Shown piece after piece: positions 34,600 to 43,037 of a DNA stretch of 64,000 nt. The DNA is from Chitinophagales bacterium (GTDB lineage: Bacteria > Bacteroidota > Bacteroidia > Chitinophagales > LD1). Position numbers and translations under genes: made by a program. The DNA lies in contig JAEUVA010000025.1 of the NCBI GenBank assembly GCA_016787045.1, forward strand, positions 1-64,000. The letters are read 5' to 3'. Position 1 is the stretch's first letter. Each line of letters starts with the position of its first letter. Below the pieces are notes generated by a model. That model ran no database searches. It had not been told where the DNA came from and saw only the letters and a list, made by a program, of their open reading frames with translations.

Positions 34600-35553
34600 T
34601 TAACTCTTAAACAAACTCTCTACAAACAGTTTCTTATTAAACACTTGCAGCTTGTCTATGGCTTCGCCTACGCCAATATATTTAACCGGAATATGAAACT
34701 GGTCAGATATACCCAACACCACACCGCCTTTGGCAGTGCCATCTAACTTGGTAATGGCCAAAGCCGTAACTTGTGTGGCAGCGGTAAAGTGCTTGGCTTG
34801 CTCAATGGCATTTTGGCCGGTAGAGCCGTCTAACACCAGCAACACTTCGTGTGGGGCATCGGGTATTACCTTTTGCATTACGCGTTTAATCTTGGTCAGC
34901 TCATTCATTAAGTCCACGCGGTTGTGCAGGCGGCCAGCGGTATCTATAATCACCACATCGGCACCGGAAGAAACTCCGCGCTCTACGGCCTGAAAGGCCA
35001 CCGATGCCGGGTCGGCATTTTCTTGCCCGCGTATCATCTCTACATCGCTGCGCTTGGCCCATACTTCTAACTGGTCTACGGCTGCAGCGCGAAAAGTATC
35101 GGCAGCGCCCAGCATCACTTTTTTGCCATTGTTTTTAAACTGGTGCGCCAGTTTGCCAATGGTAGTGGTTTTGCCGGCACCGTTTACACCCACCACCATC
35201 ATTACATAAGGTTTTTGGCCGGGTGGTGTTTCAAAGTTTTCGGTATCGGTATTTTTGTTTTCGGCCAGCAGGTTTTCTATTTCCTCGCGGATAAGCTGGT
35301 TCATTTCGGCAGTGCTTACGTACTTATCGCGGGCTGCGCGCTCTTCTATGCGCTTAATTATTTTGATAGTGGTGTTTAGCCCTACATCGCTGCTCACCAG
35401 CGCCTCTTCTAAGTTATCCAGCACCTCCTCATCTATCTTGCTTTTGCCGGCTACTGCACGCGCTATGCGCCCCAAAAAACCTTCTTTGGTTTTTTCTAAG
35501 CCCTTATCTAAATCTTCTTTTTTCTCTTTGGTGAAGAAGCTGAACAGTCCCAT
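34600..35553 (-). CDS. ftsY: Signal recognition particle receptor FtsY
   Basis: 317 residues: a short N domain with no long acidic A region, typical of this phylum, then the SRP GTPase with VGVNGAGKTTTIGKLAHQ, DTFRAAAVDQLEVW, DTAGRLHNRVDLMNEL, TKLDGTAKGG and the terminal GVGEAIDKLQVFN. It docks SRP-ribosome complexes at the inner membrane. A terminator separates it from the upstream ribosomal-protein operon. Confidence 0.96.
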   Translation of the reverse strand: MGLFSFFTKEKKEDLDKGLEKTKEGFLGRIARAVAGKSKIDEEVLDNLEEALVSSDVGLNTTIKIIKRIEERAARDKYVSTAEMNQLIREEIENLLAENKNTDTENFETPPGQKPYVMMVVGVNGAGKTTTIGKLAHQFKNNGKKVMLGAADTFRAAAVDQLEVWAKRSDVEMIRGQENADPASVAFQAVERGVSSGADVVIIDTAGRLHNRVDLMNELTKIKRVMQKVIPDAPHEVLLVLDGSTGQNAIEQAKHFTAATQVTALAITKLDGTAKGGVVLGISDQFHIPVKYIGVGEAIDKLQVFNKKLFVESLFKS

Positions 35554-35590
35554 AACTTGAATTGAATATGCTTACCAAATTACTATGAAC

Positions 35591-35623
35591 AAAAAAAGCA
35601 TCTTTCGGATAGAAAGATGCTTT
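35591..35623 (-). terminator. Terminator of the rpmB-rpmG-DUF4295 operon
   Basis: A perfect 11-bp stem (AAAGCATCTTT / AAAGATGCTTT; 35595-35605 with 35613-35623), 7-nt loop, and on the - strand an immediate run of T (35597 down to 35591). It lies 23 bp past the DUF4295 stop. Confidence 0.88.
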
Positions 35624-35645
35624 AGGTATAAGTTGAAGCGAACGA

Positions 35646-35816
35646 CTATACTTCTTTACCGGCTAAAAAATCTTGTACCTTGTCTTTGTGTACAATCTTT
35701 TCTAAGAAAGAGTAGTTGTTGGTTTTGCCTTTTACTGCCTTAATTACTTTTACATAATCTTTAGAACCGACTACTGTTTGACGGTCTGTACGGGCGTTTT
35801 TCGAAATTTTTGCCAT
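35646..35816 (-). CDS. DUF4295 small basic protein
   Basis: 56 residues, found by reading the gap downstream of rpmG. It starts MAKISKNARTDRQTVVGSKD and ends LAGKEV. Basic and Bacteroidota-specific; it nearly always follows rpmG, as here (31-bp gap), which suggests a ribosome-associated role, though none is proven. Followed by the operon terminator. Confidence 0.88.
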   Translation of the reverse strand: MAKISKNARTDRQTVVGSKDYVKVIKAVKGKTNNYSFLEKIVHKDKVQDFLAGKEV

Positions 35817-35847
35817 GGTATGTCTGTTTAATAGGTTTTAGAAACTA

Positions 35848-36036
35848 TTACTTGATTTCTTTGTGTACCGTTACTTTTTTCAGGTACGGATTGTACTTCC
35901 GCAACTCAATACGCTCGGTAGTGGTTTTGCGGTTTTTGTAGGTCATGTAGCGGCTCATGCCCGGTACGCCCGAGTCTTTATGCTCGGTGCACTCTAAAAT
36001 AACCTGTATGCGGTTGCCTTTGCTTTTCTTTGCCAT
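35848..36036 (-). CDS. rpmG: 50S ribosomal protein L33
   Basis: 62 residues, basic: [20 protein letters not shown], then [21 protein letters not shown], the L33 core. It lacks the paired CxxC zinc motifs of the zinc-binding form. Second gene of the operon, 26 bp after rpmB. Confidence 0.95.
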   Translation of the reverse strand: MAKKSKGNRIQVILECTEHKDSGVPGMSRYMTYKNRKTTTERIELRKYNPYLKKVTVHKEIK

Positions 36037-36062
36037 GGCTGTTGCTTTTTATTGCTTTGTAA

Positions 36063-36305
36063 TTAGTTGAGTTTAATCTCGCCTTTGTTGTGCAATTCTT
36101 TAAGGTAGGCGTAGATACCTTTTTTGTTGATGGTGCGGATAGCCGAAGTAGATACTTTCAACTCTATGGTTTCATCTAACTCAGGAACGTAGAACAATTT
36201 CTTCTTTAAATTAGGAAGAAACTTGCGCTTGGTTTTACGGTTTGAATGCGACACATAATGTCCAAACATGGGTCTTTTACCCGTTAACTCACATACTTTT
36301 GACAT
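36063..36305 (-). CDS. rpmB: 50S ribosomal protein L28
   Basis: 80 residues: CELTGKRPMFGHYVSHSNRK, then TKRKFLPNLKKKLFYVPEL and the terminal AYLKELHNKGEI. First gene of rpmB-rpmG-DUF4295, with a well-formed promoter upstream. Confidence 0.96.
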   Translation of the reverse strand: MSKVCELTGKRPMFGHYVSHSNRKTKRKFLPNLKKKLFYVPELDETIELKVSTSAIRTINKKGIYAYLKELHNKGEIKLN

Positions 36306-36325
36306 AACTCAAAATTTTTGGGAGC

Positions 36326-36356
36326 GCAATGATAGGATAATTCACCGAAAATCAAA
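36326..36356 (-). promoter_or_regulatory. Promoter of the rpmB operon
   Basis: On the - strand TTTG (36353-36356), an 18-bp spacer and TATCATTGC (36326-36334), a 7/8 match to TAnnTTTG. 21 bp before the rpmB ATG. It also shows that rpmB is transcribed separately from atpH. Confidence 0.6.
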
Positions 36357-36412
36357 AGCGCGATTGAAAAAATACTTGTGTAACTGAAATAAGAGAAGGT
36401 TGCCGGAATGAT

Positions 36413-36973
36413 TTAGTACTTTTTGATGTACGAATCATCGTCCACCACGGCACGAAACTCGTGCATTCTGCGCTTAACGCTGCTGTCTATTTGCTTATCG
36501 CCATACTGCAGTATAAAACCGCCAATCAAGTCTTCGTCCACTACTTCGGTAACTTCAAGGGTGCTGAGGTTTTCGGTTTTCTTTAAGCCGTTTAGAATAC
36601 TTTGCACTTGTGCGGCATCTAACTTAACGGCAGAGGTCAGTTTTACCTTGGTTATTCCTCTGATAACGTTGTATTGTTCAATAAACGAGTTGGCTACCTC
36701 GTGCAGGTGTGGTTCGCGGCCTTTTTTAATTAGCAAGGTAACAAACGAATAGATCATATCAGACACCTTACCCTTGAATATCTGATCAAAAATGGCTTGC
36801 TTCTTATCGCTGTTAATAATGGGGCTGCGGAAGAGTGCTTTGAGTTCGCTGCTGCTTTCAAAAGCGTTGTCTAAGGCCACAATGTCTTTTTGCACGGCAT
36901 CTAACTGGCCTTTTTCTTCGGCTAATTGAATCAGCGATTTGGCGTATCGGGTGGCTATGCGAAATGAACTCAT
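36413..36973 (-). CDS. atpH: ATP synthase F1 delta subunit
   Basis: 186 residues from the ATG at 36973 (MSSFRIATRYAKSLIQLAEE); a longer reading frame to 37036 only translates the hairpin repeat and is rejected. OSCP/delta features: N-terminal helical bundle, AIFDQIF, and C-terminal EVVDEDLIGGFILQYGDKQIDSSVKRRM. It links the F1 head to the b stalk. Last atp gene here: atpA, which usually follows, is absent, and rpmB comes next. Confidence 0.93.
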   Translation of the reverse strand: MSSFRIATRYAKSLIQLAEEKGQLDAVQKDIVALDNAFESSSELKALFRSPIINSDKKQAIFDQIFKGKVSDMIYSFVTLLIKKGREPHLHEVANSFIEQYNVIRGITKVKLTSAVKLDAAQVQSILNGLKKTENLSTLEVTEVVDEDLIGGFILQYGDKQIDSSVKRRMHEFRAVVDDDSYIKKY

Positions 36974-36977
36974 GGTA

Positions 36978-37052
36978 TTTTTAGTTGTGAGTTGTGGGTT
37001 GTGAGTTGTGCGATTGCATTTTCTGACAACCGGCAACTAACAACAGGCAACT
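36978..37052 (-). repeat. Intra-operonic GTTGTGA hairpin repeat, copy B
   Basis: Tandem GTTGTGA/GTTGTGG words (36983-37010), a GCATTT centre and inverted CAACCGGCAACT-AACAACAGGCAACT words (37028-37052). Same order as copy A at 29008-29092. It fills the 84-bp gap between atpF and atpH, where an mRNA hairpin could affect processing or coupling. Confidence 0.8.
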
Positions 37053-37057
37053 TATGG

Positions 37058-37552
37058 TTAATTCAGTTTGGCTTCTTTGGCTAATTGGTTCACGTAAGCT
37101 ACTTGCTCCGGGTTGCCTTTCAGTTCTTTGCGGATTACCTTTTCTGCAATATCTAAGGCCATTAAACCGGCAGCATTTTTTACTTCTACAATAGCGGCCA
37201 TTTTTTGGATGTCTATTTCGCGGATGGCTTGCTTCAGTTTTTCTTCGGCTTCTTTTTGTGCACGGGCTACTATGTCAGTTTTCACCTTTTCGGCTGCTTC
37301 GCGGGCTTCGCGCAATATTTCGTTGCGCTCTTCTTTGGCCTGGTTGAGTAGCTCTTCGTTTTTAGCTACCAGTTTGCTCATGTCCTCACGGGCTTTTTCG
37401 GCCTGGCGCAAAGAACCTTCAATGCTTTGCTCTCTTTCTTTGAGGGCGCTCAGGATGGGTTTCCAGGCAAACTTGCTCAAAATAAAAAACAGGATGCCAA
37501 AGCCGAGAACCATCCAAAATACTAATCCAAAATCGGGGGTGAGTAATCTCAT
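37058..37552 (-). CDS. atpF: ATP synthase F0 b subunit
   Basis: 164 residues: one N-terminal membrane helix (about 8-27, FWMVLGFGILFFILSKFAW) with the usual WKPIL following, then a long charged coiled coil. The peripheral stalk. Sits between atpE and atpH, with a GC-rich hairpin before it and the GTTGTGA repeat after it. Confidence 0.95.
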   Translation of the reverse strand: MRLLTPDFGLVFWMVLGFGILFFILSKFAWKPILSALKEREQSIEGSLRQAEKAREDMSKLVAKNEELLNQAKEERNEILREAREAAEKVKTDIVARAQKEAEEKLKQAIREIDIQKMAAIVEVKNAAGLMALDIAEKVIRKELKGNPEQVAYVNQLAKEAKLN

Positions 37553-37601
37553 TTTCTTTCGTTTTAAAAACTACAAAACTTTTGTTTCCACATTGTTTTT
37601 G

Positions 37602-37640
37602 AAAAAACCGGGCAACTTTGCCAACCGCATTGCCGCCCGG
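37602..37640 (-). promoter_or_regulatory. GC-rich hairpin plus T-tract between atpE and atpF
   Basis: On the - strand CCGGGC (from 37640) pairs with GCCCGG (to 37608), interior GGCAA/TTGCC offers extra pairing, and a run of six T follows. It looks like a leaky terminator or 3' stabilising hairpin after atpE. A surplus of atpE message is expected because the c ring needs about ten copies per complex. Confidence 0.5.
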
Positions 37641-37654
37641 CTTTATTCGTTTGG

Positions 37655-37939
<285 letters not shown>

Positions 37940-37960
37940 TTAATAATTTTTGATGTCTGT

Positions 37961-39115
37961 TTAGTGATGCCCTTCTTCGTGGTGGCCTTCTTCAATAGCA
38001 CTGCCAAAATAAATGGCGCTCAATAAGGTAAATACGTAGGCCTGTAAAAAAGCTACGAGCAACTCCAGCAAACTCATAAATACCACCAGTAACATACTAA
38101 AGATGGAAATGCCATAACCCGCAGTGGCGCTCATGGCACCAAATATGAATATCAATGAAATGAAGGAGAGGATTACGATGTGGCCGGCAGTGATGTTGGC
38201 AAACAAACGCATCATCAAAACAAAGGGGCGGATAACAAAGCCCAAAATCTCTATAGGAGTAAGAATAAGCAACACCGGCTTAGGTACGCCCGGCATAGCT
38301 AAAATGTGTTGCCAGTAGTGCTTGTTGGAGGTTACGATAACAATAATCAACACAATGGCCGATAAGGTGAAGGTAACGGAGATGTTGCCGGTTACGTTTG
38401 CCCCACCGGGGAAGAAAGGAATTAAACCCAAGAGGTTATTCACTAATATAAAGAAGAACACGGTGAGCAGAAAGGGCATGTACTTGCCGTAGTTTTTCTT
38501 ACCGATGTTGGGTATGGCTATGTTATCTTGTATAAAAAGGATGATGGGCTCTAACAATGACTGCAAACCCGATGGGGCGCGGTTGGGGTTTTGCTGGTAG
38601 CGGTTAGAGATGGGTATAAAAATGGCAATGAGTACTACTATGCTAATGAGCAGCGCCAATACGTTTTTGGTAATAGAAATATCTTTGATGGCTGCGGTAG
38701 CGGCTGCGTTTTCTGCCCCTGTTTCATCTACCACAATCACTTTTTCGTCATGCAGGCGGTAGCTGTAGTGCTTGCCTTGTACGGTGGCGTGGCCGTGCTC
38801 AAATTTGCCGGAGCTGAATACTTCAAAACCCTTGTCGGTATAGAGTATAACGGGCAGGTGGATGGAGGTGTGGCCAAAGAGGTGCCAGTCGTGGGCATCT
38901 AAAATGTGCTCTAAAATCATTTTGCCGGCATCGAACTTTTGCTCGCCATGCGGGGCCGGGTGGGCATCGGCAGAAGTGGTGCTTACCTCGGTAGCGTGAG
39001 GGGCATGGGCAGGGTGCTCATCGGTGTGTTCGGCTATGGCCGAAAACTGCAACCCTACTGCCAAAATGAGGGTGCAAAGGATGTATTTTAGGGATGTATT
39101 TGGGTGTGAAATCAT
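37961..39115 (-). CDS. atpB: ATP synthase F0 a subunit
   Basis: 384 residues, longer than proteobacterial forms. A signal-like N-terminus (about 1-28) and a His/Ala-rich soluble stretch (about 29-145) precede the membrane domain. The essential Arg is in MMRLFANITAGH, and LLVAFLQAYVF is the matching helix. His-rich C-terminal tail (EEGHHEEGHH). The long extracytoplasmic N-terminus is usual in Bacteroidota. First gene of atpBEFH, with a strong promoter just upstream. Confidence 0.95.
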   Translation of the reverse strand: MISHPNTSLKYILCTLILAVGLQFSAIAEHTDEHPAHAPHATEVSTTSADAHPAPHGEQKFDAGKMILEHILDAHDWHLFGHTSIHLPVILYTDKGFEVFSSGKFEHGHATVQGKHYSYRLHDEKVIVVDETGAENAAATAAIKDISITKNVLALLISIVVLIAIFIPISNRYQQNPNRAPSGLQSLLEPIILFIQDNIAIPNIGKKNYGKYMPFLLTVFFFILVNNLLGLIPFFPGGANVTGNISVTFTLSAIVLIIVIVTSNKHYWQHILAMPGVPKPVLLILTPIEILGFVIRPFVLMMRLFANITAGHIVILSFISLIFIFGAMSATAGYGISIFSMLLVVFMSLLELLVAFLQAYVFTLLSAIYFGSAIEEGHHEEGHH

Positions 39116-39136
39116 GGCCGTTTTTCAAAAAGCGGT

Positions 39137-39166
39137 GCAAACATAGAAGAAACGCCCAAAAACAAA
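39137..39166 (-). promoter_or_regulatory. Promoter of the atpBEFH operon
   Basis: On the - strand TTTG (39163-39166), a 17-bp spacer and TATGTTTGC (39137-39145), a perfect match to TAnnTTTG. 22 bp before the atpB ATG. Confidence 0.75.
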
Positions 39167-39321
39167 AGCGATGCACTGCGAAAATGTGGGTAAGTGGAGG
39201 GGTAATGATTGAAAGCCGGGAATTGAGGGTTGGCTGCGGGGTGGATATGTGCTGCGGGGTAGGAATTAGCTTTTGAAGGGGGACGCTAAGGGAGTGATTA
39301 GGTGGGTTAATAAGCCGGTTT

Positions 39322-39338
39322 GGAGCGTTGAGAAACGA
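39322..39338 (-). repeat. Lone unit of the 21-bp repeat family
   Basis: On the - strand TCGTTTCTCAACGCTCC, identical over 17 bp to units of array 1, 28 kb away. It lies about 180 bp upstream of the atpB promoter in a non-coding stretch, opposite in orientation to the arrays. Confidence 0.7.
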
Positions 39339-39441
39339 ATAAACGCCCACCGGCTCCTTTAGATTCCAACAAAACTAACGGCACACCAACAAGAATGATA
39401 ATTTTACGAATTGATAAAAAAAGCCATCAATAATGTTCGCC

Positions 39442-39495
39442 TTTGTTGGTGTTATCACCAACAAAAAAATCGGAAGGCGTAGCGAGGCAACGCCT
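39442..39495. other. Two hairpins in the atpB / 39534 intergenic region
   Basis: TTTGTTGGTG-TTAT-CACCAACAAA (39442-39465, perfect 10-bp arms) is followed by AGGCGT...ACGCCT (39475-39495). Apart from these, the atpB promoter and the lone repeat unit, I see nothing else in 39116-39533. No T-tract on the + strand, so a binding site or repeat is as likely as a terminator. Confidence 0.5.
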
Positions 39496-39533
39496 CTCAA
39501 TCACCTTCTTTCAATTTAAAAAAAAGAGAAGAC

Positions 39534-39950
39534 ATGTGCCGCGTATCCCACAAATTAAAACTATGCACCTGCAGCAGCAGTAAAGCTCAGCCGCGCAACT
39601 ACTGGATATTCCACCGCTACAACAGCACCAAAAACATCTCCATCATGGGCGAGCCCATGTTGCCCGCGAGCATCAGCCCCGAAGATGACGCCTTCAATGA
39701 CGCCCTCTTATTAAAACTCCTCAACAAAGGAGATGTATTTGATACAGACCTTCACCCGCAAAATCAAGACCGTTTGCAGTTGTCCTTCTATGTCAACCAC
39801 CCTGCAGCAAAATCAGAATGCCAACACATTCACTACGGCTTTGAATACCACAACGGTCAATGGCAACACCAGCCATACGAGCCGCTGGAGTGGGAGAGCA
39901 CCCACGATGAAGAAGAGGAGGGCAAAATCACCCACCCCAAAGCCAGTTAA
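39534..39950 (+). CDS. Hypothetical protein with Cys-rich N-terminus
   Basis: 138 residues, not recognised. It has CRVSHKLKLCTC at the N-terminus (three Cys that could bind metal), a middle with DAFNDALLLKLLNKGDVF, and an acidic, Glu-rich C-terminus. No signal peptide or membrane segment. A purine-rich stretch (AAAGAGAAGAC) precedes the ATG. Codon use with frequent C-ending codons resembles the core genes, so I take it as real although isolated. Confidence 0.6.
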   Translation: MCRVSHKLKLCTCSSSKAQPRNYWIFHRYNSTKNISIMGEPMLPASISPEDDAFNDALLLKLLNKGDVFDTDLHPQNQDRLQLSFYVNHPAAKSECQHIHYGFEYHNGQWQHQPYEPLEWESTHDEEEEGKITHPKAS

Positions 39951-40159
39951 TTACCCATTCTAAATCCCCACATCCTACATTCTCAATCCGCTCATCCTCC
40001 ATTTTCACATTCTGCACACCACATCAGCTAATCATCCCTTCAAACAATCAGCAATCCATTGCGCGCACCCCGGCCTCAAAGAACATCGCGTCAAAAACTG
40101 CGCACTGTCCGAGCGCAACAGCCCGTAAGCAAATCAACACTGCACCCACCGTTTTTGCG

Positions 40160-40299
40160 CTTGGCGTTCGTGCGGGATTTCAGGGCACAAAACTGTCAAC
40201 CCAGAACTAAAGTTGATTTGAAAAACTGAACTTGAATTTAAGCACTTCACCCCGCATGACGCCAACTGCGGAGCAATCACGAATTCCTTTGAAAAATAA
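40160..40299 (+). repeat. Inverted-repeat element, copy 1 (left of the defence island)
   Basis: Left arm TTGGCGTTCGTGCGGG (40160-40175) and right arm CTTCACCCCGCATGACGCCAAC (40245-40266) are imperfect inverse complements. TGCGGGATT (40171) and ACTTCACCCCGCAT (40244) recur at 52077 and 52150 with exactly the same 73-bp offset. AATTCCTTTGAAAAATAA (40282-40299) also recurs, at 52321. The rest of 39951-40628 has no convincing gene; an 89-codon ORF at 40308 has no support. Confidence 0.75.
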
Positions 40300-40628
40300 C
40301 AATATCAATGAGTAAACGCATGTTACCAGTAGGCCTTCTGTCTGTCCACCGTTGCAAACCATTGTCGTTATTGAGTTTTCGTGTCATTGTCTTTGTCGTG
40401 TTGGTCTGTGCGGTTGGGTATTTTTTATTTTTAGAAGGGGAGGAGATTTTTTTTTATTCAATTTTGTCTGCGTGGGAGAGGTGGAAGCTCTTTTGCAAGC
40501 TTTGGTCTGTGCTTGGGCTTCCCGAATGGTCGGGACAAGTTGTGCGGCTTGCAATTGAAAATCATGAGCACCGCTGATAAACAATCTTTACTTGCGAATA
40601 AATGTGCTTACACCTGTGCTTTGGCTTT

Positions 40629-41417
40629 TCATTTTTCCCATATTACACTAATTGAGTAATTGAACGATTTTACAAACAAACAGTATTCAAAAAATGGTGT
40701 GTCTTGTTCATCATCATTTTTCATTCTAAACCAATCAGATTTCCAAATTTGTTGTTTGGATTCATCGCCAGTATAAATTTTGTTTGAAGTAAATAATTCA
40801 AAAGCAACTGAACCAGACGGTGGTGGTGCATCTCTTTCAAATTCAAGAAAGTAACGAAAATCATCAGACGATTTCCACCATTTCATTTTGTTGTCTTTAC
40901 AGTAAACAATCATTACTGGATGATTTCCCCTTTTTACAAATTTTAAAATTGCTGCAGTTTTGCTTACTTGAAAGCGTTTTGATAAATGCTCAATTATATC
41001 AGGTCCAAATTTCTTACGTTCACATTCTTTATGGAAAACTTCTGACGGCATTAAAAATTCAGATGCAAACTCATTTGCTTCCATTTCATGAGGCCCTGCC
41101 TTATACCAATTCATCATATCTTCTTCTGTATCGGAAAAAATTGGTTGTAACGCTCTGTGCATTTCGTAATGGCCTAGTTCATGGGCAGCAGCAAATCTTT
41201 TTTTGCTCTCAAATGGGATGCCTGAATTAACATGAATGATTGATTTACCATGATAAGAAACAATCTCACCTTCTTTGCCGTCTAACGGAACTTCTTCATA
41301 AAAAGCTTTTCTACTAAGAATAATTTCATTTAGTGGAAATTCTGTAGGGTCATCTAAACCACATTCATCCAAAACCTTTTTGGCAATTAATTCCGCTTTT
41401 GAAAACTTAAATATCAT
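40629..41417 (-). CDS. ImmA/IrrE-family metallopeptidase
   Basis: 262 residues. Zinc site in AAAHELGHYE (His79, Glu80, His83) with the downstream acid in EMEANEFASEFLMP, the ImmA/IrrE pattern. Such peptidases cleave repressors to switch on mobile-element or stress genes. Last of three genes with a sigma-like protein and a small helical protein; it overlaps the middle gene by 4 bp (ATGA). The operon diverges from the ubiquitin-like operon, so it may regulate it (inference). Confidence 0.85.
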   Translation of the reverse strand: MIFKFSKAELIAKKVLDECGLDDPTEFPLNEIILSRKAFYEEVPLDGKEGEIVSYHGKSIIHVNSGIPFESKKRFAAAHELGHYEMHRALQPIFSDTEEDMMNWYKAGPHEMEANEFASEFLMPSEVFHKECERKKFGPDIIEHLSKRFQVSKTAAILKFVKRGNHPVMIVYCKDNKMKWWKSSDDFRYFLEFERDAPPPSGSVAFELFTSNKIYTGDESKQQIWKSDWFRMKNDDEQDTPFFEYCLFVKSFNYSISVIWEK

Positions 41418-41830
41418 TTGCTTTTCTTTGATTCTTCATCAAGAAATTTCAGAGTAAAATGCTTAATTAAGATATTCTTAATGTCTTCCTTACTTAATTT
41501 TTCTACGTTTCTGAAACTCATTGTTAATTCCTCTTCCTTTATTAATTCAGGAAGTGAAAAATCAATTTTACTTAATAGTTCTTCAACCCAAGCTGATGCT
41601 TTTTGCTTTGCTTTATCTGCGTGAATCATTTCTGATTTAGTTCTATCGGCTTCGATTTGCATCTTTAGTCTTTTCAACCGTTTCATTCCTTCATTAACCA
41701 CGGAGTCAACATCTAAGCCTTCAGATGACAAATATTCTTTTGCCGTTTCTTTGTCAGATGACACATGCTCAGCAGTTGCGATTGTCAATCTGATAAAGTC
41801 AGTTTTATTATATTTTGAATTATTGCTCAT
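41414..41830 (-). CDS. Small helical protein between sigma-like and ImmA/IrrE genes
   Basis: 138 residues, not recognised. Highly charged and mostly helical, with a Lys/Arg/Glu-rich central segment that could be coiled coil (KRLKRLKMQIEADRTKSEM). No membrane segment. It starts 5 bp after the sigma-like gene and overlaps the peptidase gene by 4 bp, so it is part of the same unit; by analogy with ImmA partners it could be the cleavage target or an anti-sigma factor, but this is inference only. Confidence 0.7.
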   Translation of the reverse strand: MSNNSKYNKTDFIRLTIATAEHVSSDKETAKEYLSSEGLDVDSVVNEGMKRLKRLKMQIEADRTKSEMIHADKAKQKASAWVEELLSKIDFSLPELIKEEELTMSFRNVEKLSKEDIKNILIKHFTLKFLDEESKKSK

Positions 41831-41835
41831 GATGC

Positions 41836-42441
41836 TTATTTTATAATGTTGTATTTCTGTGCTGCTTTCTTTCGAATAGTAATTAATCTCCTCATGGCAT
41901 TATCATAATCTGAGGGTGACATTCTGAATTCATCTATAATGTCTGCTCTTTTCATTCCACAATTAAGACCAAGAAATATATTCTCGACAAAGTCATCACC
42001 CTTAACCTCAGATTCGATAAACTTCATTATGTTGTTATAATCAATTTCATCGTCATAAAGTGCATCCACTTTTGGTAGTATTGCATCTATAAAAGTGTCT
42101 GAACCATCATCATCTTCATTCTCAGATTCAAAAGCAAATAAGTCAGTTGAGGTTTGATTTTCGGAAGACACTAAATCATTATTGACTAATGTTCTGATTA
42201 TGTGTTTTTTCAGATATTCAACTAAAGTGCGTTTAGATGGGTCATGTTTCTCTGGATTTTTTAGGTATCGTCCTATGGCCTCAAAAACATAGTCATCAAT
42301 TTCTTTTCCTGAAATATAAAATCCTGTCTCTGAACCTCTAAACCAGCCCTTGTCCTTAACCAACATACGTGTATAGGCTTGTAGGCGGAGTATTATTTCC
42401 TTCCAATCTTCATCTGATATATCTGGTAACTGTTTACTCAT
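41836..42441 (-). CDS. Sigma-70-like (ECF-type, divergent) protein
   Basis: 201 residues. Residues about 45-95 look like sigma region 2 (ISGKEIDDYVFEAIGRYL, then DPSKRTLVEYLKKHIIRTL). Residues about 150-195 look like a region 4 helix-turn-helix (CGMKRADIIDEFRMSPSDYD, then RRLITIRKKA). An acidic linker lies between. Assignment is from pattern, not a motif match, so moderate. First gene of the ImmA/IrrE operon and divergent from the multiubiquitin gene, across an intergenic region with nested inverted repeats. Confidence 0.6.
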   Translation of the reverse strand: MSKQLPDISDEDWKEIILRLQAYTRMLVKDKGWFRGSETGFYISGKEIDDYVFEAIGRYLKNPEKHDPSKRTLVEYLKKHIIRTLVNNDLVSSENQTSTDLFAFESENEDDDGSDTFIDAILPKVDALYDDEIDYNNIMKFIESEVKGDDFVENIFLGLNCGMKRADIIDEFRMSPSDYDNAMRRLITIRKKAAQKYNIIK

Positions 42442-42461
42442 TATAGTGTCGATTCCTAATA

Positions 42462-42527
42462 TACTATGCTACCAAGGTAATTTTTTTTGCAGCCAACTGC
42501 AAAAATAGTTATTGAGCTAACATAGTA
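42462..42527. promoter_or_regulatory. Nested inverted repeats in the divergent control region
   Basis: Inner palindrome TTTTTGCAG-CCAA-CTGCAAAAA (42484-42505, perfect 9-bp arms) inside outer arms TACTATG (42462-42468) and CATAGTA (42521-42527). It fills the 110-bp gap between the sigma-like and multiubiquitin genes, so a protein bound here could control both. Confidence 0.5.
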
Positions 42528-42551
42528 AGGTATAAATAAATATTTTGTACA

Positions 42552-43037
42552 ATGAAAAAAGAAGAACAAAAAAATGAGCATGGTAAACATGTTCTCCAAC
42601 TTACCATCAATGGTAAGCAGTATGAATGGCCTCAGCAATATATTACTGGAGCAGAAATCAGGAAACTTGGTAATATACCCCCGAATGAGGATGTTTTTTT
42701 AGCCATTAAAAAACCATGGGAAGACGAACCGATTACCGATGACACGAAGGTAAATCTTGCACGACCTGAGATTGAGCATTTCTACTCTAAGGAAAAGCAC
42801 CATAAGATTACTCTTATCGTGAACGGCAGACCTAAACCTTGGGCTGAAAAAGCAATCACTTTTGAGCAGGTTGTTGTTTTGGCTTTCGGAAGTTATGACC
42901 CAAATCCAAATAAGGTTTACACGGTTACTTACGATAAGGGACCGCATGAAAACCCTCATGGAACAATGGATAAGGGAGACAAAGTTTGTGTAAAAGATAA
43001 AATGATATTCAATGTTACTTGCACAGATAAATCGTAG
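42552..43037 (+). CDS. Multiubiquitin-domain protein (two tandem ubiquitin-like domains)
   Basis: 161 residues with two beta-grasp ubiquitin-like repeats: about 14-77 (LQLTINGKQYEWPQQYITG) and about 82-161 (ITLIVNGRPKPWAEKAITF, then YDKGPHENPHGTMDKGDKV). The second closes with MIFNVTCTDKS, as in the multi-ubiquitin family. There is no C-terminal Gly-Gly; the chain ends in Ser, so any conjugation would need another carboxyl end or trimming. The first gene of a three-gene operon; its end overlaps the E1-like gene by 26 bp. Confidence 0.85.
   Translation: MKKEEQKNEHGKHVLQLTINGKQYEWPQQYITGAEIRKLGNIPPNEDVFLAIKKPWEDEPITDDTKVNLARPEIEHFYSKEKHHKITLIVNGRPKPWAEKAITFEQVVVLAFGSYDPNPNKVYTVTYDKGPHENPHGTMDKGDKVCVKDKMIFNVTCTDKS

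Noticed and set aside
36974..37036. Longer N-terminus for atpH
   Set aside because: The extra 21 codons are the translation of the GTTGTGA hairpin repeat; the family starts at MSSFRIATRYAKSL.
39018..39350. 110-codon - frame overlapping the atpB start
   Set aside because: Overlaps the real atpB gene and its promoter; its similarity to the array 1 frame is due to the lone repeat unit.
40308..40577. 89-codon + frame after the inverted-repeat element
   Set aside because: No family likeness, no clear ribosome-binding site, and codon use unlike its neighbours; too weak to call.
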